This document shows positions 1-7,145 of a stretch of DNA of 9,235 nt, piece after piece; within the stretch, counting starts at the first letter, position 1; every line of letters begins with the position of its first letter. The translations under genes were made by a program, and so were the position numbers. This DNA comes from Methanobacteriota archaeon (lineage in GTDB: Archaea > Thermoplasmatota > Thermoplasmata > RBG-16-68-12). The notes beneath the pieces were generated by a model. It was given only the letters and a program-made list of their open reading frames with translations. It was not told the DNA's origin and ran no database searches. The stretch is taken from positions 1 to 9,235 of the forward strand of contig VBMC01000143.1 in assembly GCA_005879015.1 (NCBI GenBank), written 5' to 3'.

Positions 1-1411
1 AAAGGCCGAACGGATAGCCCGCGCCTTCGGCCCATTCACGAAAAAAGACTTCCGCGGCCTCGAGGGATTCGACGTCGAGCGAATCCGGCACCACGGACTG
101 GGCCATAGGCCAGACGTGGTCGAGCTCGAGCGGAACGGGACCCCAGATGGACTTGACGACCGCGTGGACGTCCGAGGTTTCCATAACGCGCGCCACCGCG
201 GAAGCGTAGGCCTCCGTAAAGGGTCGGCGGTTTTCTGGGAGCACGACCAATCCCTTGGCCGACGGCGGCTGATATCGTTCCATGAGCCGTCGCCGGAACC
301 GATGCAAGACCGGCCGGTGTGCGGTCTCCGGGCCGACATAGTACAGAGCGCCACGCCGCGCGACGGGCTCGAACTCCTCCAGAAACTCGTTGTGGTGACG
401 AAGCTCTCGCAGGGCGACGAGCAAGGTTGGATGAGCCCGGGCGCGACGCTCGACCAGCTCCCAGAGGTCCCCATGCGCAATGGCGCGACGCACCTCGCGG
501 ACGGCGGAGAAACAGGTGTGCAGGTTGTGCTCCGCCAGGAGGGCCTCGTCCTCGGCGATCTCCCTCATCGCATGGTCGGTGCACACCGGACACGGGCAAC
601 CGCTCTCGCGGAGCTCGGACGCCCGTCGGGTGCCATCGGGGAACAGCATCCTCCCGTCCCGCGCGTACTGCGCATACGAGGCCGAATCGAATAGATCACA
701 TCCAAGGAGGGCGGCGAGGGGGAACACGAGCGGATGGCCTGCCCCGAAGAGATGGACGGGTTTCGCCGGGTCCAGGCCCTTCTTCGATGCGATGATGACT
801 CGGACGAGATCTTGAAAGCGATAGGACTCGAGTAGGGGGACCACGCCGCCGATCGCGCAGACGGAGACCCCGAGGGTGGAGACCTCTCGCGCGCACCGTT
901 CGCGGAGGTCGGGATGAAGGCCTCCCTGGACCGCTCCGACGAGGGCCATCTCCCCTCGGAGGGAATCTGCCTCCTTCGCACGGCGGATCGTCTCCTCCAC
1001 GTCGGCGGCGGCCTGCGTTCGGTCATGCGACGGTTCGGAAAACACGTCGAGCATCGTGCCGAAGTCCGTGCCGATCCGCTTCTGGAATTCGATCACCTCG
1101 GCGTTCGTCACGTCCACGTCGCCGTACACATGGGACTGGAACGCGCCGGAGTCCGTCATTATGGCGCCCGAGAATCCGAGGAATTCGTGGAGGCCCTGTC
1201 GAAGGACCGACTCTCGATGCGGCCCTCTCCCCAGGATGTACGCGTTCGTCATGAGGATCTCGGCATGGAATCGGTTCGCGAGGTCCGCCGGAGGGATGAT
1301 CGGTCGGTTCGGGTTCACGACCGGGAGCAATGCCGGCGTCGTCACCCGACCGTGGCGGGTCTCCATCACGCCGATGCGACCGAGCCCGTCCCGTTCGCGG
1401 ACCTCGAACAC
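1..1411 (-). CDS. tgtA: Archaeosine tRNA-guanine transglycosylase TgtA, 3' end outside window
   Basis: The enzyme exchanges guanine 15 in the D-loop of archaeal tRNAs for preQ0, the first tRNA step of archaeosine synthesis. I translated the frame by hand; 470 codons lie in the window and it is still open at base 1, so the C-terminal end (probably the rest of C2 and any PUA domain) is missing. The start matches the family: GTG reading VFEVRERDGLGRIG, with an in-frame TAA 27 nt upstream. Visible motifs are MTDSGAFQS (nucleophile Asp about residue 87), VQGG (about 161-164), the second catalytic region CDLFDSASYAQYARDG (238-253, Asp 242), and the zinc site CPCPVC (Cys 272, 274, 277) with a following His (295 or 298). 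The part after about residue 330 fits the archaeal C1/C2 extension rather than bacterial Tgt, which ends near 375 residues. A TATA-like element lies about 26 nt upstream, so the mRNA is probably leaderless. It is divergent from the exonuclease gene. Confidence 0.95.
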   Translation of the reverse strand, partial: MFEVRERDGLGRIGVMETRHGRVTTPALLPVVNPNRPIIPPADLANRFHAEILMTNAYILGRGPHRESVLRQGLHEFLGFSGAIMTDSGAFQSHVYGDVDVTNAEVIEFQKRIGTDFGTMLDVFSEPSHDRTQAAADVEETIRRAKEADSLRGEMALVGAVQGGLHPDLRERCAREVSTLGVSVCAIGGVVPLLESYRFQDLVRVIIASKKGLDPAKPVHLFGAGHPLVFPLAALLGCDLFDSASYAQYARDGRMLFPDGTRRASELRESGCPCPVCTDHAMREIAEDEALLAEHNLHTCFSAVREVRRAIAHGDLWELVERRARAHPTLLVALRELRHHNEFLEEFEPVARRGALYYVGPETAHRPVLHRFRRRLMERYQPPSAKGLVVLPENRRPFTEAYASAVARVMETSDVHAVVKSIWGPVPLELDHVWPMAQSVVPDSLDVESLEAAEVFFREWAEGAGYPFGL

Positions 1412-1434
1412 CCGCGGCCCATCGGACCCTTCCC

Positions 1435-1440
1435 GTTAAG
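1435..1440 (-). promoter_or_regulatory. TATA-like box A for leaderless tgtA
   Basis: On the minus strand the sequence reads AAAGCCTTAACGGG. The centre of CTTAAC lies about 26 nt before the GTG start of tgtA, the usual box A to transcription start distance in archaea. This would make the tgtA transcript leaderless. The call rests on position and composition only. On the plus strand the same bases (GTTAAG) could serve the divergent exonuclease gene at 1478, about 40 nt away. Confidence 0.4.
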
Positions 1441-1477
1441 GCTTTCCCGCGGCTTCGCCCACCTCTCCCGAAGGGAT

Positions 1478-2347
1478 ATGGCACGCTCCTTCTTGTTCGG
1501 ACGCCGCATGATCCGCGAGACGTTCGTCCACATCGCGGGCGTCGGGTATCGGATCGAAGAACGGCTCTGGCGTTCAGGAATCCGGACGTGGGATGATTTC
1601 TCGGCGGCGTCGTGCCCGGCTCGAATCGGCCAACGCCTCGCCCGATGGATCGAGGACGAGGTCGAACGGTCGAAGGAGGCTTTGCGTTCCGGCCGCCATC
1701 GCTACTTCGCACGCAAGCTGCCTTCGCGGGAACAATGGCGCGCGTTCGATGCGTTTCGTCGGCACGTCGTGTACCTCGACATCGAGACGACAGGGTTTTC
1801 GATCGGCCGACACGCCGTCACCGTGGTCGGCGTCTACGACGGAAGGAGGAGACGCTCGTTCGTCCAAGGCGACAACCTCGAGGACCTTCCCGGTGTGCTC
1901 CGACAAGCCAAGATGCTCGTCACGTTCAACGGCTCGAGCTTCGACGTCCCCTTCCTCCGGAAAGCGTTCCCGCGGATGGGCTTGGACCTGATCCACATGG
2001 ACGTGCTCCATCCCCTTCGGCGTCTCGGCTTTTTCGGAGGCCTGAAGTCCATCGAGGCCGAGATGGGGATCTCCCGCAGCGACGAGACGTCCGGGTTGCG
2101 GGGGTCCGATGCAATCGCGTTGTGGCATGCCTATCAGGCGGGCGATGACGACGCCTTGGATCTTCTCCTGACATACAACCTGGAGGATGCCGTGAACCTG
2201 GAGCCGCTGGCCGAGTTCGTCTACGAGGCGCTTCGGTCCCTATGCTTGGACCGCGGGTACGTCACGGCGGACCGATATGAGTCGGACGGCCACAGCGTGG
2301 TGCGTTTGCGGCCGTCGCGGCACGAAAATCGAGCGCAGGTCTCTTGA
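1478..2347 (+). CDS. YprB-like RNase H-fold 3'-5' exonuclease (DEDD type) with N-terminal HhH-like segment
   Basis: This is a 289-residue putative nuclease of the RNase_H_2/YprB group. The acidic metal-binding residues of a DEDD exonuclease are visible: YLDIETTG (Asp 101, Glu 103), TFNGSSFD (Asp 156) and YNLEDAVN (Asp 237, with Tyr 233). Before the catalytic domain, residues about 16-55 (FVHIAGVGYRIEERLWRSGI and following) resemble a helix-hairpin-helix, which probably contacts nucleic acid. The reading frame is open upstream to 914, but that part is antisense to tgtA and shows no family similarity. The ATG at 1478 has a GAAGG three bases upstream; the alternative ATG at 1508 lacks a Shine-Dalgarno but also keeps the whole conserved region. 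It is divergent from tgtA and ends 18 bp before the convergent pyrophosphohydrolase gene. The substrate (RNA or DNA) cannot be told from sequence. Confidence 0.82.
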   Translation: MARSFLFGRRMIRETFVHIAGVGYRIEERLWRSGIRTWDDFSAASCPARIGQRLARWIEDEVERSKEALRSGRHRYFARKLPSREQWRAFDAFRRHVVYLDIETTGFSIGRHAVTVVGVYDGRRRRSFVQGDNLEDLPGVLRQAKMLVTFNGSSFDVPFLRKAFPRMGLDLIHMDVLHPLRRLGFFGGLKSIEAEMGISRSDETSGLRGSDAIALWHAYQAGDDDALDLLLTYNLEDAVNLEPLAEFVYEALRSLCLDRGYVTADRYESDGHSVVRLRPSRHENRAQVS

Positions 2348-2365
2348 CAACCTTCCGAGACAGAC

Positions 2366-2710
2366 TCAACGTGCCCGGCCGCGGTACCGGTCGGGCGGAT
2401 ATTTCGCCTCGTCCTTCTTGAGCTTCGCCAATATGGCCTCGGAGAGATCCATCTCGATCGCGTTGGCCAGACTCAGTCCATAGATGAGGACATCCGCAAG
2501 CTCCTCGCCGATGGCCGAGCGATCCTCGGAGGACAGCTCCGCGAGGGTCCCGGATCCTCGCCACAAGAATCGCTCTAGGAGTTCGGACGCCTCGATCGAG
2601 ATCGCCATGGCAAGATCCTTCGGCGCATGGAACCGCTCCCAATCCCTCGCGTGGACGAATTGACGTACGCGGTCCCGGAGCTCACCGACGGACGTCGTTG
2701 CGTCGGCCAT
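2366..2710 (-). CDS. MazG-like nucleotide pyrophosphohydrolase (dCTPase/RS21-C6 type)
   Basis: A 114-residue all-alpha NTP pyrophosphohydrolase that would hydrolyse a (d)NTP to the monophosphate and pyrophosphate, most likely to clean non-canonical or excess nucleotides. The family pattern is clear: RDWERFHAPKDLAMAISIEA (22-41), the metal-binding ExxE of EASELLE (Glu 40, Glu 43), the ExxD of GEELADVLIY (Glu 70, Asp 73), and the C-terminal KYPPDRYRG. Length and motif order match the stand-alone dCTPase-like group rather than the two-domain bacterial MazG. The substrate is not determined by these motifs. The start ATG is supported by a TATA-like TTTGTA about 25 nt upstream; it also lies only 30 bp after the winged-helix gene on the same strand, so read-through is possible. 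Confidence 0.88.
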   Translation of the reverse strand: MADATTSVGELRDRVRQFVHARDWERFHAPKDLAMAISIEASELLERFLWRGSGTLAELSSEDRSAIGEELADVLIYGLSLANAIEMDLSEAILAKLKKDEAKYPPDRYRGRAR

Positions 2711-2731
2711 GCCCGCGAATCCGGCGATTGG

Positions 2732-2737
2732 TACAAA
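2732..2737 (-). promoter_or_regulatory. TATA-like box A for the MazG-like gene
   Basis: The minus strand reads GACTTTGTACC directly after the stop of the winged-helix gene. Its centre is about 25 nt before the ATG at 2710, which would give a leaderless transcript. It is a weak match, judged only by position and by being locally AT-rich. Confidence 0.3.
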
Positions 2738-2740
2738 GTC

Positions 2741-3112
2741 TTACGCGGGCAGCAGGGCGCCGCGGAGGTTCAGGGTTTGCTCCCTGACTTCGCCTTGCGG
2801 GGCGGCCAACACGCCGGGCGGGCCGACCTCGACCCGGGCCCGGAGGTTGCCGTCCTCCAGGCTGATGCGAACCGACTTCAATCGGGAACGGAACAGCTGG
2901 AGACCCTTTCCGTTGCGAGAAGGCAACTCTTGCTCGCAGTAAACGAGGCCCAGTCCCTCGAGCTCCTTGATCCGGCGGTAGCAGGCGGCGATCGGAATCC
3001 CGAACCGGCGGCTGAGTTCCAGCGCGGACACGGGCCGTTCGAAGGTGCCCATGAGGATCCGTGCGGAGTACTCGTCCATCACGGTCTGGCTCAGTTGCAA
3101 AGGCTCCATCAT
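2741..3112 (-). CDS. Winged-helix DNA-binding regulator paired with a receiver protein
   Basis: A 123-residue protein that probably binds DNA as a transcription regulator. Residues about 15-60 form an ArsR/MarR-like winged helix: a first helix (MDEYSARILMGTF), then VSALELSRRFGIPIAACYRR as the helix-turn-helix, then IKELEGLGLVYCEQ as the wing. The rest (about 70-115) is beta-rich with no cysteine cluster or other ligand site that I recognise. It starts 2 nt after the TGA of the receiver gene on the same strand (TGA-at-ATGATG), so the two are almost certainly one operon and co-translated. This arrangement suggests that the phosphorylated receiver acts through this DNA-binding partner, as a split response regulator; that is inference. 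A double ATG leaves the first residue uncertain by one codon. Confidence 0.8.
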   Translation of the reverse strand: MMEPLQLSQTVMDEYSARILMGTFERPVSALELSRRFGIPIAACYRRIKELEGLGLVYCEQELPSRNGKGLQLFRSRLKSVRISLEDGNLRARVEVGPPGVLAAPQGEVREQTLNLRGALLPA

Positions 3113-3114
3113 AT

Positions 3115-3519
3115 TCAGTCCCCCCGCAGTCCGAGGATCCGCGAGACGAGGTTGGTGATCTCGTCCGCCTCGAAGGGCTTGTTCACGTATCCGATGGCCC
3201 CGCGGCGCACGCTCTCGATCTCCGTGAAACTGTCACCGAAGGCAGTCATGAGGATCGCACGAAGGCCGGGTTTCACGCGGCGAGCGGACTCGATCAACTC
3301 GACTCCGTTCGGCCCAGGCATCCGGTAGTCCGTGAGCAGGAGGTCCACGTCGTGGTGCGCGAGCTTCCCCATCGCCTCGGGGGCACTGCCCGCCGTCACG
3401 ACGGAGTAACCGACCACCTGGAACAGTTCCGCGAGGTTTTCGCGCACGCCGTCGTCGTCATCGACGATCAGGATGCGCCCCCCCGCGATTGTCGTCTTTT
3501 CTGGCGCCAGGAGCATCAT
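3115..3519 (-). CDS. Stand-alone CheY-like response regulator receiver
   Basis: A 134-residue single-domain receiver with all the phosphorylation residues: acidic cluster VDDDD (20-23), phosphoacceptor Asp 64 in LLLTDYRMPG, switch Thr 92 in LMTAFGD, and Lys 114 in VNKPFEADE. There is no output domain, so it must act on a partner; the winged-helix protein starting 2 nt downstream is the obvious candidate. It lies 97 bp after the larger response regulator on the same strand but has its own TATA box and a GAAGGA ribosome site. That site is 2 nt from the first ATG and 5 nt from the second (3516), so the true start may be the second ATG. The histidine kinase upstream is a likely phosphodonor, by proximity only. 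Confidence 0.92.
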   Translation of the reverse strand: MMLLAPEKTTIAGGRILIVDDDDGVRENLAELFQVVGYSVVTAGSAPEAMGKLAHHDVDLLLTDYRMPGPNGVELIESARRVKPGLRAILMTAFGDSFTEIESVRRGAIGYVNKPFEADEITNLVSRILGLRGD

Positions 3520-3552
3520 CGTCCTTCACTAACACGACCGATGGAGGCGTGA

Positions 3553-3564
3553 CGGTATATACCG
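3553..3564 (-). promoter_or_regulatory. Palindromic TATA box upstream of the receiver/wHTH operon
   Basis: CGGTATATACCG is a perfect 12-bp palindrome containing TATATA. Its centre is about 40 nt upstream of the receiver ATG, which predicts a transcript start near 3532 and a 5' leader of about 13 nt holding the GAAGGA ribosome site. It is one of the few AT-rich spots in this GC-rich region. The symmetry means it could also bind a dimeric regulator. Confidence 0.55.
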
Positions 3565-3616
3565 CCCAGTTGAGCGCGGTTGACAAGCGTGCGCCGTCTG
3601 GAGTCGGATCGGTCTT

Positions 3617-4681
3617 TCACGATTTCGATATCAGCAATGAAGGCGCCTTGCGGTCGGAGAGCGCGCGGACGACGTGCCAGGCTCGCTGACCTGCGTCGGT
3701 GACCGCGTACCGTCCGGCGTCGACTTTCGTCAACAGTCCGTCCGATTGGAGTTTCTGGAGATGGAAGGAAAGCTTCGATGAAGAGTCGACGAAGTTCTTC
3801 TTCAGGATTGCGGAATACGCCACGGGTCCGGAGGAAAAGACAAAGCCCACGACGGCGCGGCGAATCGGATTCGCGAGGGACTCGAGCATTCCCTGGAGGA
3901 CCACGGACGAGGCTCCCGGCTCCGGTTCAAGACCCACCTCGGAAGCGAGGGTCGCATCCGACGACCGAAAGACCAACGTGCCGCCTTTCGCGGCGCATTT
4001 CCCGCTCATGTGGCGGATCCAGGCCCGGAGGTCTTCCCGACCATGCACCGCCTCGATCATGTCGAGGTCATCGGCGTAGACCACGGGACGTTCGACGCCG
4101 TTCAGGTATCCTTCGATCGCGGTGTTCAGATGGTACAACTGCGCGGGCGCGAAGGCGTTCGGCGGTCGGCCCTCTTGCGCGATGCGGAGGACCAGCGTAG
4201 CGCCCGACGGCGGTTTCGCGCGCGGTCCAAGGACGGCGAGGAGCGCGGCACGCCCCGCCGCCTCGGAAACGACATCGGAGATCTTCGTATCGCTCGCGAC
4301 CGCGCCGAGCAGGGCTCGGGCGGTCCTCTCTTCCTGCACCATGTGGAGAGTGCGCCGGAGCGCTTCGAGTTCGTACGGTTTCTCGACGAAGTCGATCGCC
4401 CCTCCCTTCATGGCTTCGACCGCGGCGTCGATTGTCCCCTCGCCCGTGATCATGACCACGGCGGTCTCGGGCCTCACGACCCGGAGACGATGCAGGACGT
4501 CCAGTCCGGTGGCTTTGGGCATCCGAAGGTCGAGGAGGGCGACGTCGAACGACTCCCGCTCGACCGTGCGAAGCGCTTCGCCCCCGTCCCCGGCGGTAAC
4601 GATGGCGTGTCCGTCCTCATGCAGGAGCGCCGCGAGCTCTTCCCGGAGGGTCTTGTCGTCATCGGCGACGAGAATCTTCAT
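3617..4681 (-). CDS. Response regulator with REC, DUF835-like and winged-helix domains
   Basis: A 354-residue response regulator that probably binds DNA directly. Residues 1-120 are an intact receiver: acidic Asp 7-9 (ADDD), phosphoacceptor Asp 51 in LLDLRMP, Thr 79 in MITGEG, Lys 101 in VEKPYE. Residues about 157-260 resemble DUF835, an archaeal domain related in shape to KaiC/MEDS proteins; the cues are ATLVLRIAQEG, AQLYHLNTAIEGYLNG, PVVYADDLDMI (in place of a Walker B-like strand) and AKGGTLVFRSSDATL. Residues about 263-345 are a winged helix (LESLANPIRRAVVGFVFSSG, then SSSKLSFHLQKLQSDGLLTK and RYAVTDAGQRA), like archaeal ArsR-type regulators. Its ATG overlaps the kinase stop codon (ATGA), so it is translationally coupled to the kinase and should be its cognate partner. 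REC and wHTH calls are firm; DUF835 is by eye. Confidence 0.9.
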   Translation of the reverse strand: MKILVADDDKTLREELAALLHEDGHAIVTAGDGGEALRTVERESFDVALLDLRMPKATGLDVLHRLRVVRPETAVVMITGEGTIDAAVEAMKGGAIDFVEKPYELEALRRTLHMVQEERTARALLGAVASDTKISDVVSEAAGRAALLAVLGPRAKPPSGATLVLRIAQEGRPPNAFAPAQLYHLNTAIEGYLNGVERPVVYADDLDMIEAVHGREDLRAWIRHMSGKCAAKGGTLVFRSSDATLASEVGLEPEPGASSVVLQGMLESLANPIRRAVVGFVFSSGPVAYSAILKKNFVDSSSKLSFHLQKLQSDGLLTKVDAGRYAVTDAGQRAWHVVRALSDRKAPSLLISKS

Positions 4682-7074
4682 GCCGCCTCCCTTCGAGGGA
4701 GGAGGACCGTGACCGTGGTTCCGCGCCCCGGCTCGGAGGCGACCTCGAGAGAGCCACCGTGCCCGGTCGCGATGTGCTTTGCCAGGAGCAAGCCTAGGCC
4801 GATTCCCTCGCCCTCGACCTTCGTCGCGGAGACGGGCTCGAACAGGTGAGCCACGACCTCGGGTGTCATCCCGCTCCCGGTATCGGCGACCGTGACCGCG
4901 AACGCGTGCGGACGCTCTTCGACCCGAACGCGGACGGATCCTTTCGCGGTCGAGTGCATCGCATTGTCGAGGAGGTGGACCAACAATTCCTGGATCAGCG
5001 GGGGATCGACCATCGCCACCGCGGCTTTTTCCACCACCTCGACCTCGAGGGTCACACCCTTCTTGCGTTTCCGCGGCATCTGCGAGACCGCGGATCGGAC
5101 GACGGATCGCAGGTCCGTCTCGATGGGATGGATCTGCCGACTCTTCGAAAGACTCACCAACCCGTGGACGATCCTCGCGGCGCGCCGTCGCTCCGTGTCG
5201 ATCTTTTCGAGCTTCCCGAGTGCGACCGGATCGGTCACTCGCTTGCTCGCGGCGGACGTCAGAAGGGAAATCGTCGTGAGGGGCGTATTCAACTCATGGG
5301 CAATGAAACCCGCCAGTTGGCCCATCGTGGCGAGCCGTTCTGCGTCCAAGAGACGTTCCTGGGCGCGCTTGCGGTCGATGGCCATGGCGACCTGCTCCGA
5401 AACGAAGTTGAGCACGCGCTTGTCCTCCTCGTCGAAGCGCACGCCTTCCGCATAGCTCTGGACCACGATCACGCCGACCGTCTTGCCCTGGCTCACGAGC
5501 GGGGCGCCGACCCAGTCGACCGACGGCGGTCCAACCGAGACGACCTCTCCCTCTCGAACGAGGTTCGCGAAGACCTCGGGGGAGGCCAGGAGCGGACGGC
5601 CCGTCCGAAGAACATACTCGGTGAGGCCGCGGCCCAGCGGTTGACGAGAGGGAGCGCTCTCCTCCTCGTCGACGAAGTATGGGAACTCCAAGGCATCGGC
5701 TTGATCGTCGTACAGGGCGATGTAGAAGTTCGCGGCGGGCATCAGGCCGCCGACCACCTTGTGGATCTGGCCGTACAATTCGGGAAGGTCCCTGGCCGAA
5801 TTCGCGGCCTCCGAGATCCGGTACACGGCGGACTGGATCGCTTCCGTCTTCCGCTTCTGGGAAACGTCGATCGCGGAACCGATCACCCGGACCGGGTGTC
5901 CGGTCGAATCGTGGAGGATGTAGCCACGGTCCACCAAGGTCGCATACGTCCCGTCCCGGCGACGGAACCGATACTCCGAGGTCCACACGGATCCGCCGCT
6001 GCGGACAAGTTGGTCGATGCTCGTGACGACGCGCTCCTGGTCCTCCGGGTGCAGGTGCTCCGTCCACCAAGCCCCGGTCGGTTCAATCTCCTCGGGAGGA
6101 AATCCGAACACCTTCGAGACGTTCTCGTTCACCCAGAGCCCGTCCGTCTGGAGGTCCCAGTCCCACACGACGTCGTTGGTCGCCCGACCCAGGAGGCGGA
6201 ACCGTTCCTCGCTCCGTCGGAGGGTCTCCTCGGTCCGCATCCGCTCCGACACGTCGAAGGCCACGCCGATGGTCCCGAGGATCGCGCCTTCCGGGGAACG
6301 CAGGGGCTCGATGTGCACGTCGTACGTCCGGCCCTGCCAATCGATCTGGGTGGCGACGCCTTCCCCGGCGAGGGCTCGGCGGTGCGACGCGATTGGCTCC
6401 AGGTCGTCGTCGGGGATGTTGAAGTATTCGAACAGGGTAAGGCTCCGCTCCCCGCTTCGCGCGGTGTCCAGGGTCCGGAATCCGCCGCCCATCGCGGACG
6501 TGACCCGGAGTTCCTTGTCCGTGCTCCAGACCAGGACGGGGGCCTGCTGGAGGATCATCCGGAGGCGGTTCTGGCTCTGGGACAGTCGCTCCTCGGCGGT
6601 ATTCCGTTCCGTGAGGGCCTGCGCTTGCGTCTGTTCCGTCTCGGCGAGGCGACGTCGGTTCGCAGCCTCTTGGATATGCTCCTCCACGATCGCGGGCAGG
6701 AGCTCCGTGTACCGTGGCGTCTTCACGATATAGGAGGTCGCGCCGGACCGCATCGCCTGGAGGGCCGCCTCCTCTCCGTCCGGCGGGACGACGAAGATCA
6801 TCGGCGTCGTCGGGAAGCGATCCGCGAGGAGTCGCAGGACCTCGATCCCGGTCGCATCGCGCAGCTTGCTGCCGATCACGACGGCGTCGAAACGATTCCC
6901 CATCGCAAGCTGGAGGGCTTGCTTGCCGGACGCCGCGGTCCGGACGAGGCAGCCGCTCCGGGTGAGGGCGGCCACGCTGAGGATCTGGTGCTCTTCGTTT
7001 CCGTCGACCACGAGGACGGCGAACGGCGGTTCGCCTGTCGTCCCCGCGACCGCCGAAGGTGTGGTCTGGGCCAT
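4678..7074 (-). CDS. Soluble multidomain histidine kinase (degenerate REC-PAS-PAS-GAF-HisKA-HATPase)
   Basis: A 798-residue cytoplasmic sensor kinase with no membrane segment. Order: receiver-like domain (18-135); coiled coil (about 137-170); PAS (about 172-278, ending in ILGTIGVAFDVSERM); second PAS of PAS_3 type (about 288-405, with WDWDLQTDG, HPEDQERV and FRRRDGTY); GAF (about 412-570); HisKA with phosphoacceptor His 593 in FIAHELNTPLT; HATPase with N-box LLDNA (Asn 704), DTGSGM (731-736) and GEGIGLGL (755-762). The kinase half looks intact. The receiver is not: Gly 68 sits where the phosphoacceptor Asp belongs and Val 96 replaces the switch Thr, while Lys 118 is kept. The frame is open upstream to 7980, but that part overlaps the ATPase gene in another frame; ATG 7074 begins just before the receiver and 72 nt after a TATA box. 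No good Shine-Dalgarno is visible. It overlaps the next gene by 4 nt. Confidence 0.93.
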   Translation of the reverse strand: MAQTTPSAVAGTTGEPPFAVLVVDGNEEHQILSVAALTRSGCLVRTAASGKQALQLAMGNRFDAVVIGSKLRDATGIEVLRLLADRFPTTPMIFVVPPDGEEAALQAMRSGATSYIVKTPRYTELLPAIVEEHIQEAANRRRLAETEQTQAQALTERNTAEERLSQSQNRLRMILQQAPVLVWSTDKELRVTSAMGGGFRTLDTARSGERSLTLFEYFNIPDDDLEPIASHRRALAGEGVATQIDWQGRTYDVHIEPLRSPEGAILGTIGVAFDVSERMRTEETLRRSEERFRLLGRATNDVVWDWDLQTDGLWVNENVSKVFGFPPEEIEPTGAWWTEHLHPEDQERVVTSIDQLVRSGGSVWTSEYRFRRRDGTYATLVDRGYILHDSTGHPVRVIGSAIDVSQKRKTEAIQSAVYRISEAANSARDLPELYGQIHKVVGGLMPAANFYIALYDDQADALEFPYFVDEEESAPSRQPLGRGLTEYVLRTGRPLLASPEVFANLVREGEVVSVGPPSVDWVGAPLVSQGKTVGVIVVQSYAEGVRFDEEDKRVLNFVSEQVAMAIDRKRAQERLLDAERLATMGQLAGFIAHELNTPLTTISLLTSAASKRVTDPVALGKLEKIDTERRRAARIVHGLVSLSKSRQIHPIETDLRSVVRSAVSQMPRKRKKGVTLEVEVVEKAAVAMVDPPLIQELLVHLLDNAMHSTAKGSVRVRVEERPHAFAVTVADTGSGMTPEVVAHLFEPVSATKVEGEGIGLGLLLAKHIATGHGGSLEVASEPGRGTTVTVLLPRREAA

Positions 7075-7097
7075 GGATGACCGGTGGGCGGGTGAAC

Positions 7098-7118
7098 CGT
7101 CGCGACGAGGGCGTCGCG
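7098..7118 (-). other. Hairpin and repeated CGTCGCG motif in the kinase leader
   Basis: Bases 7101-7107 and 7112-7118 form a perfect 7-bp stem with a 4-nt loop. The left arm also belongs to a 10-bp palindrome (CGTCGCGACG, 7098-7107), and CGTCGCG occurs again at 7112-7118. The element lies between the predicted transcript start (near 7123) and the kinase ATG, so it could be an RNA hairpin in the leader or an operator. In GC-rich DNA such pairing can arise by chance. Confidence 0.35.
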
Positions 7119-7145
7119 CGGACCCGATGCCATCCTTCCGGCCCG

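Noticed and set aside
36..599. 187-codon minus-strand open frame inside tgtA
   Set aside because: Out of frame with the tgtA translation that carries the zinc and catalytic motifs; Arg/Gly/Pro-rich shadow.
914..1477. Upstream extension of the exonuclease reading frame
   Set aside because: It is antisense to tgtA, whose catalytic and zinc motifs are complete, and has no similarity to the exonuclease family.
4010..4849. 279-codon open frame on the plus strand opposite the REC-DUF835-wHTH regulator
   Set aside because: Shadow frame of a well-supported receiver gene; no recognisable motif or ribosome site.
4846..7080. 744-codon open frame on the plus strand opposite the histidine kinase
   Set aside because: It is antisense to a gene with complete kinase motifs; the composition (rich in Arg, His, Asp, Gly) is typical of the mirror frame of a GC-rich gene and shows no domain.
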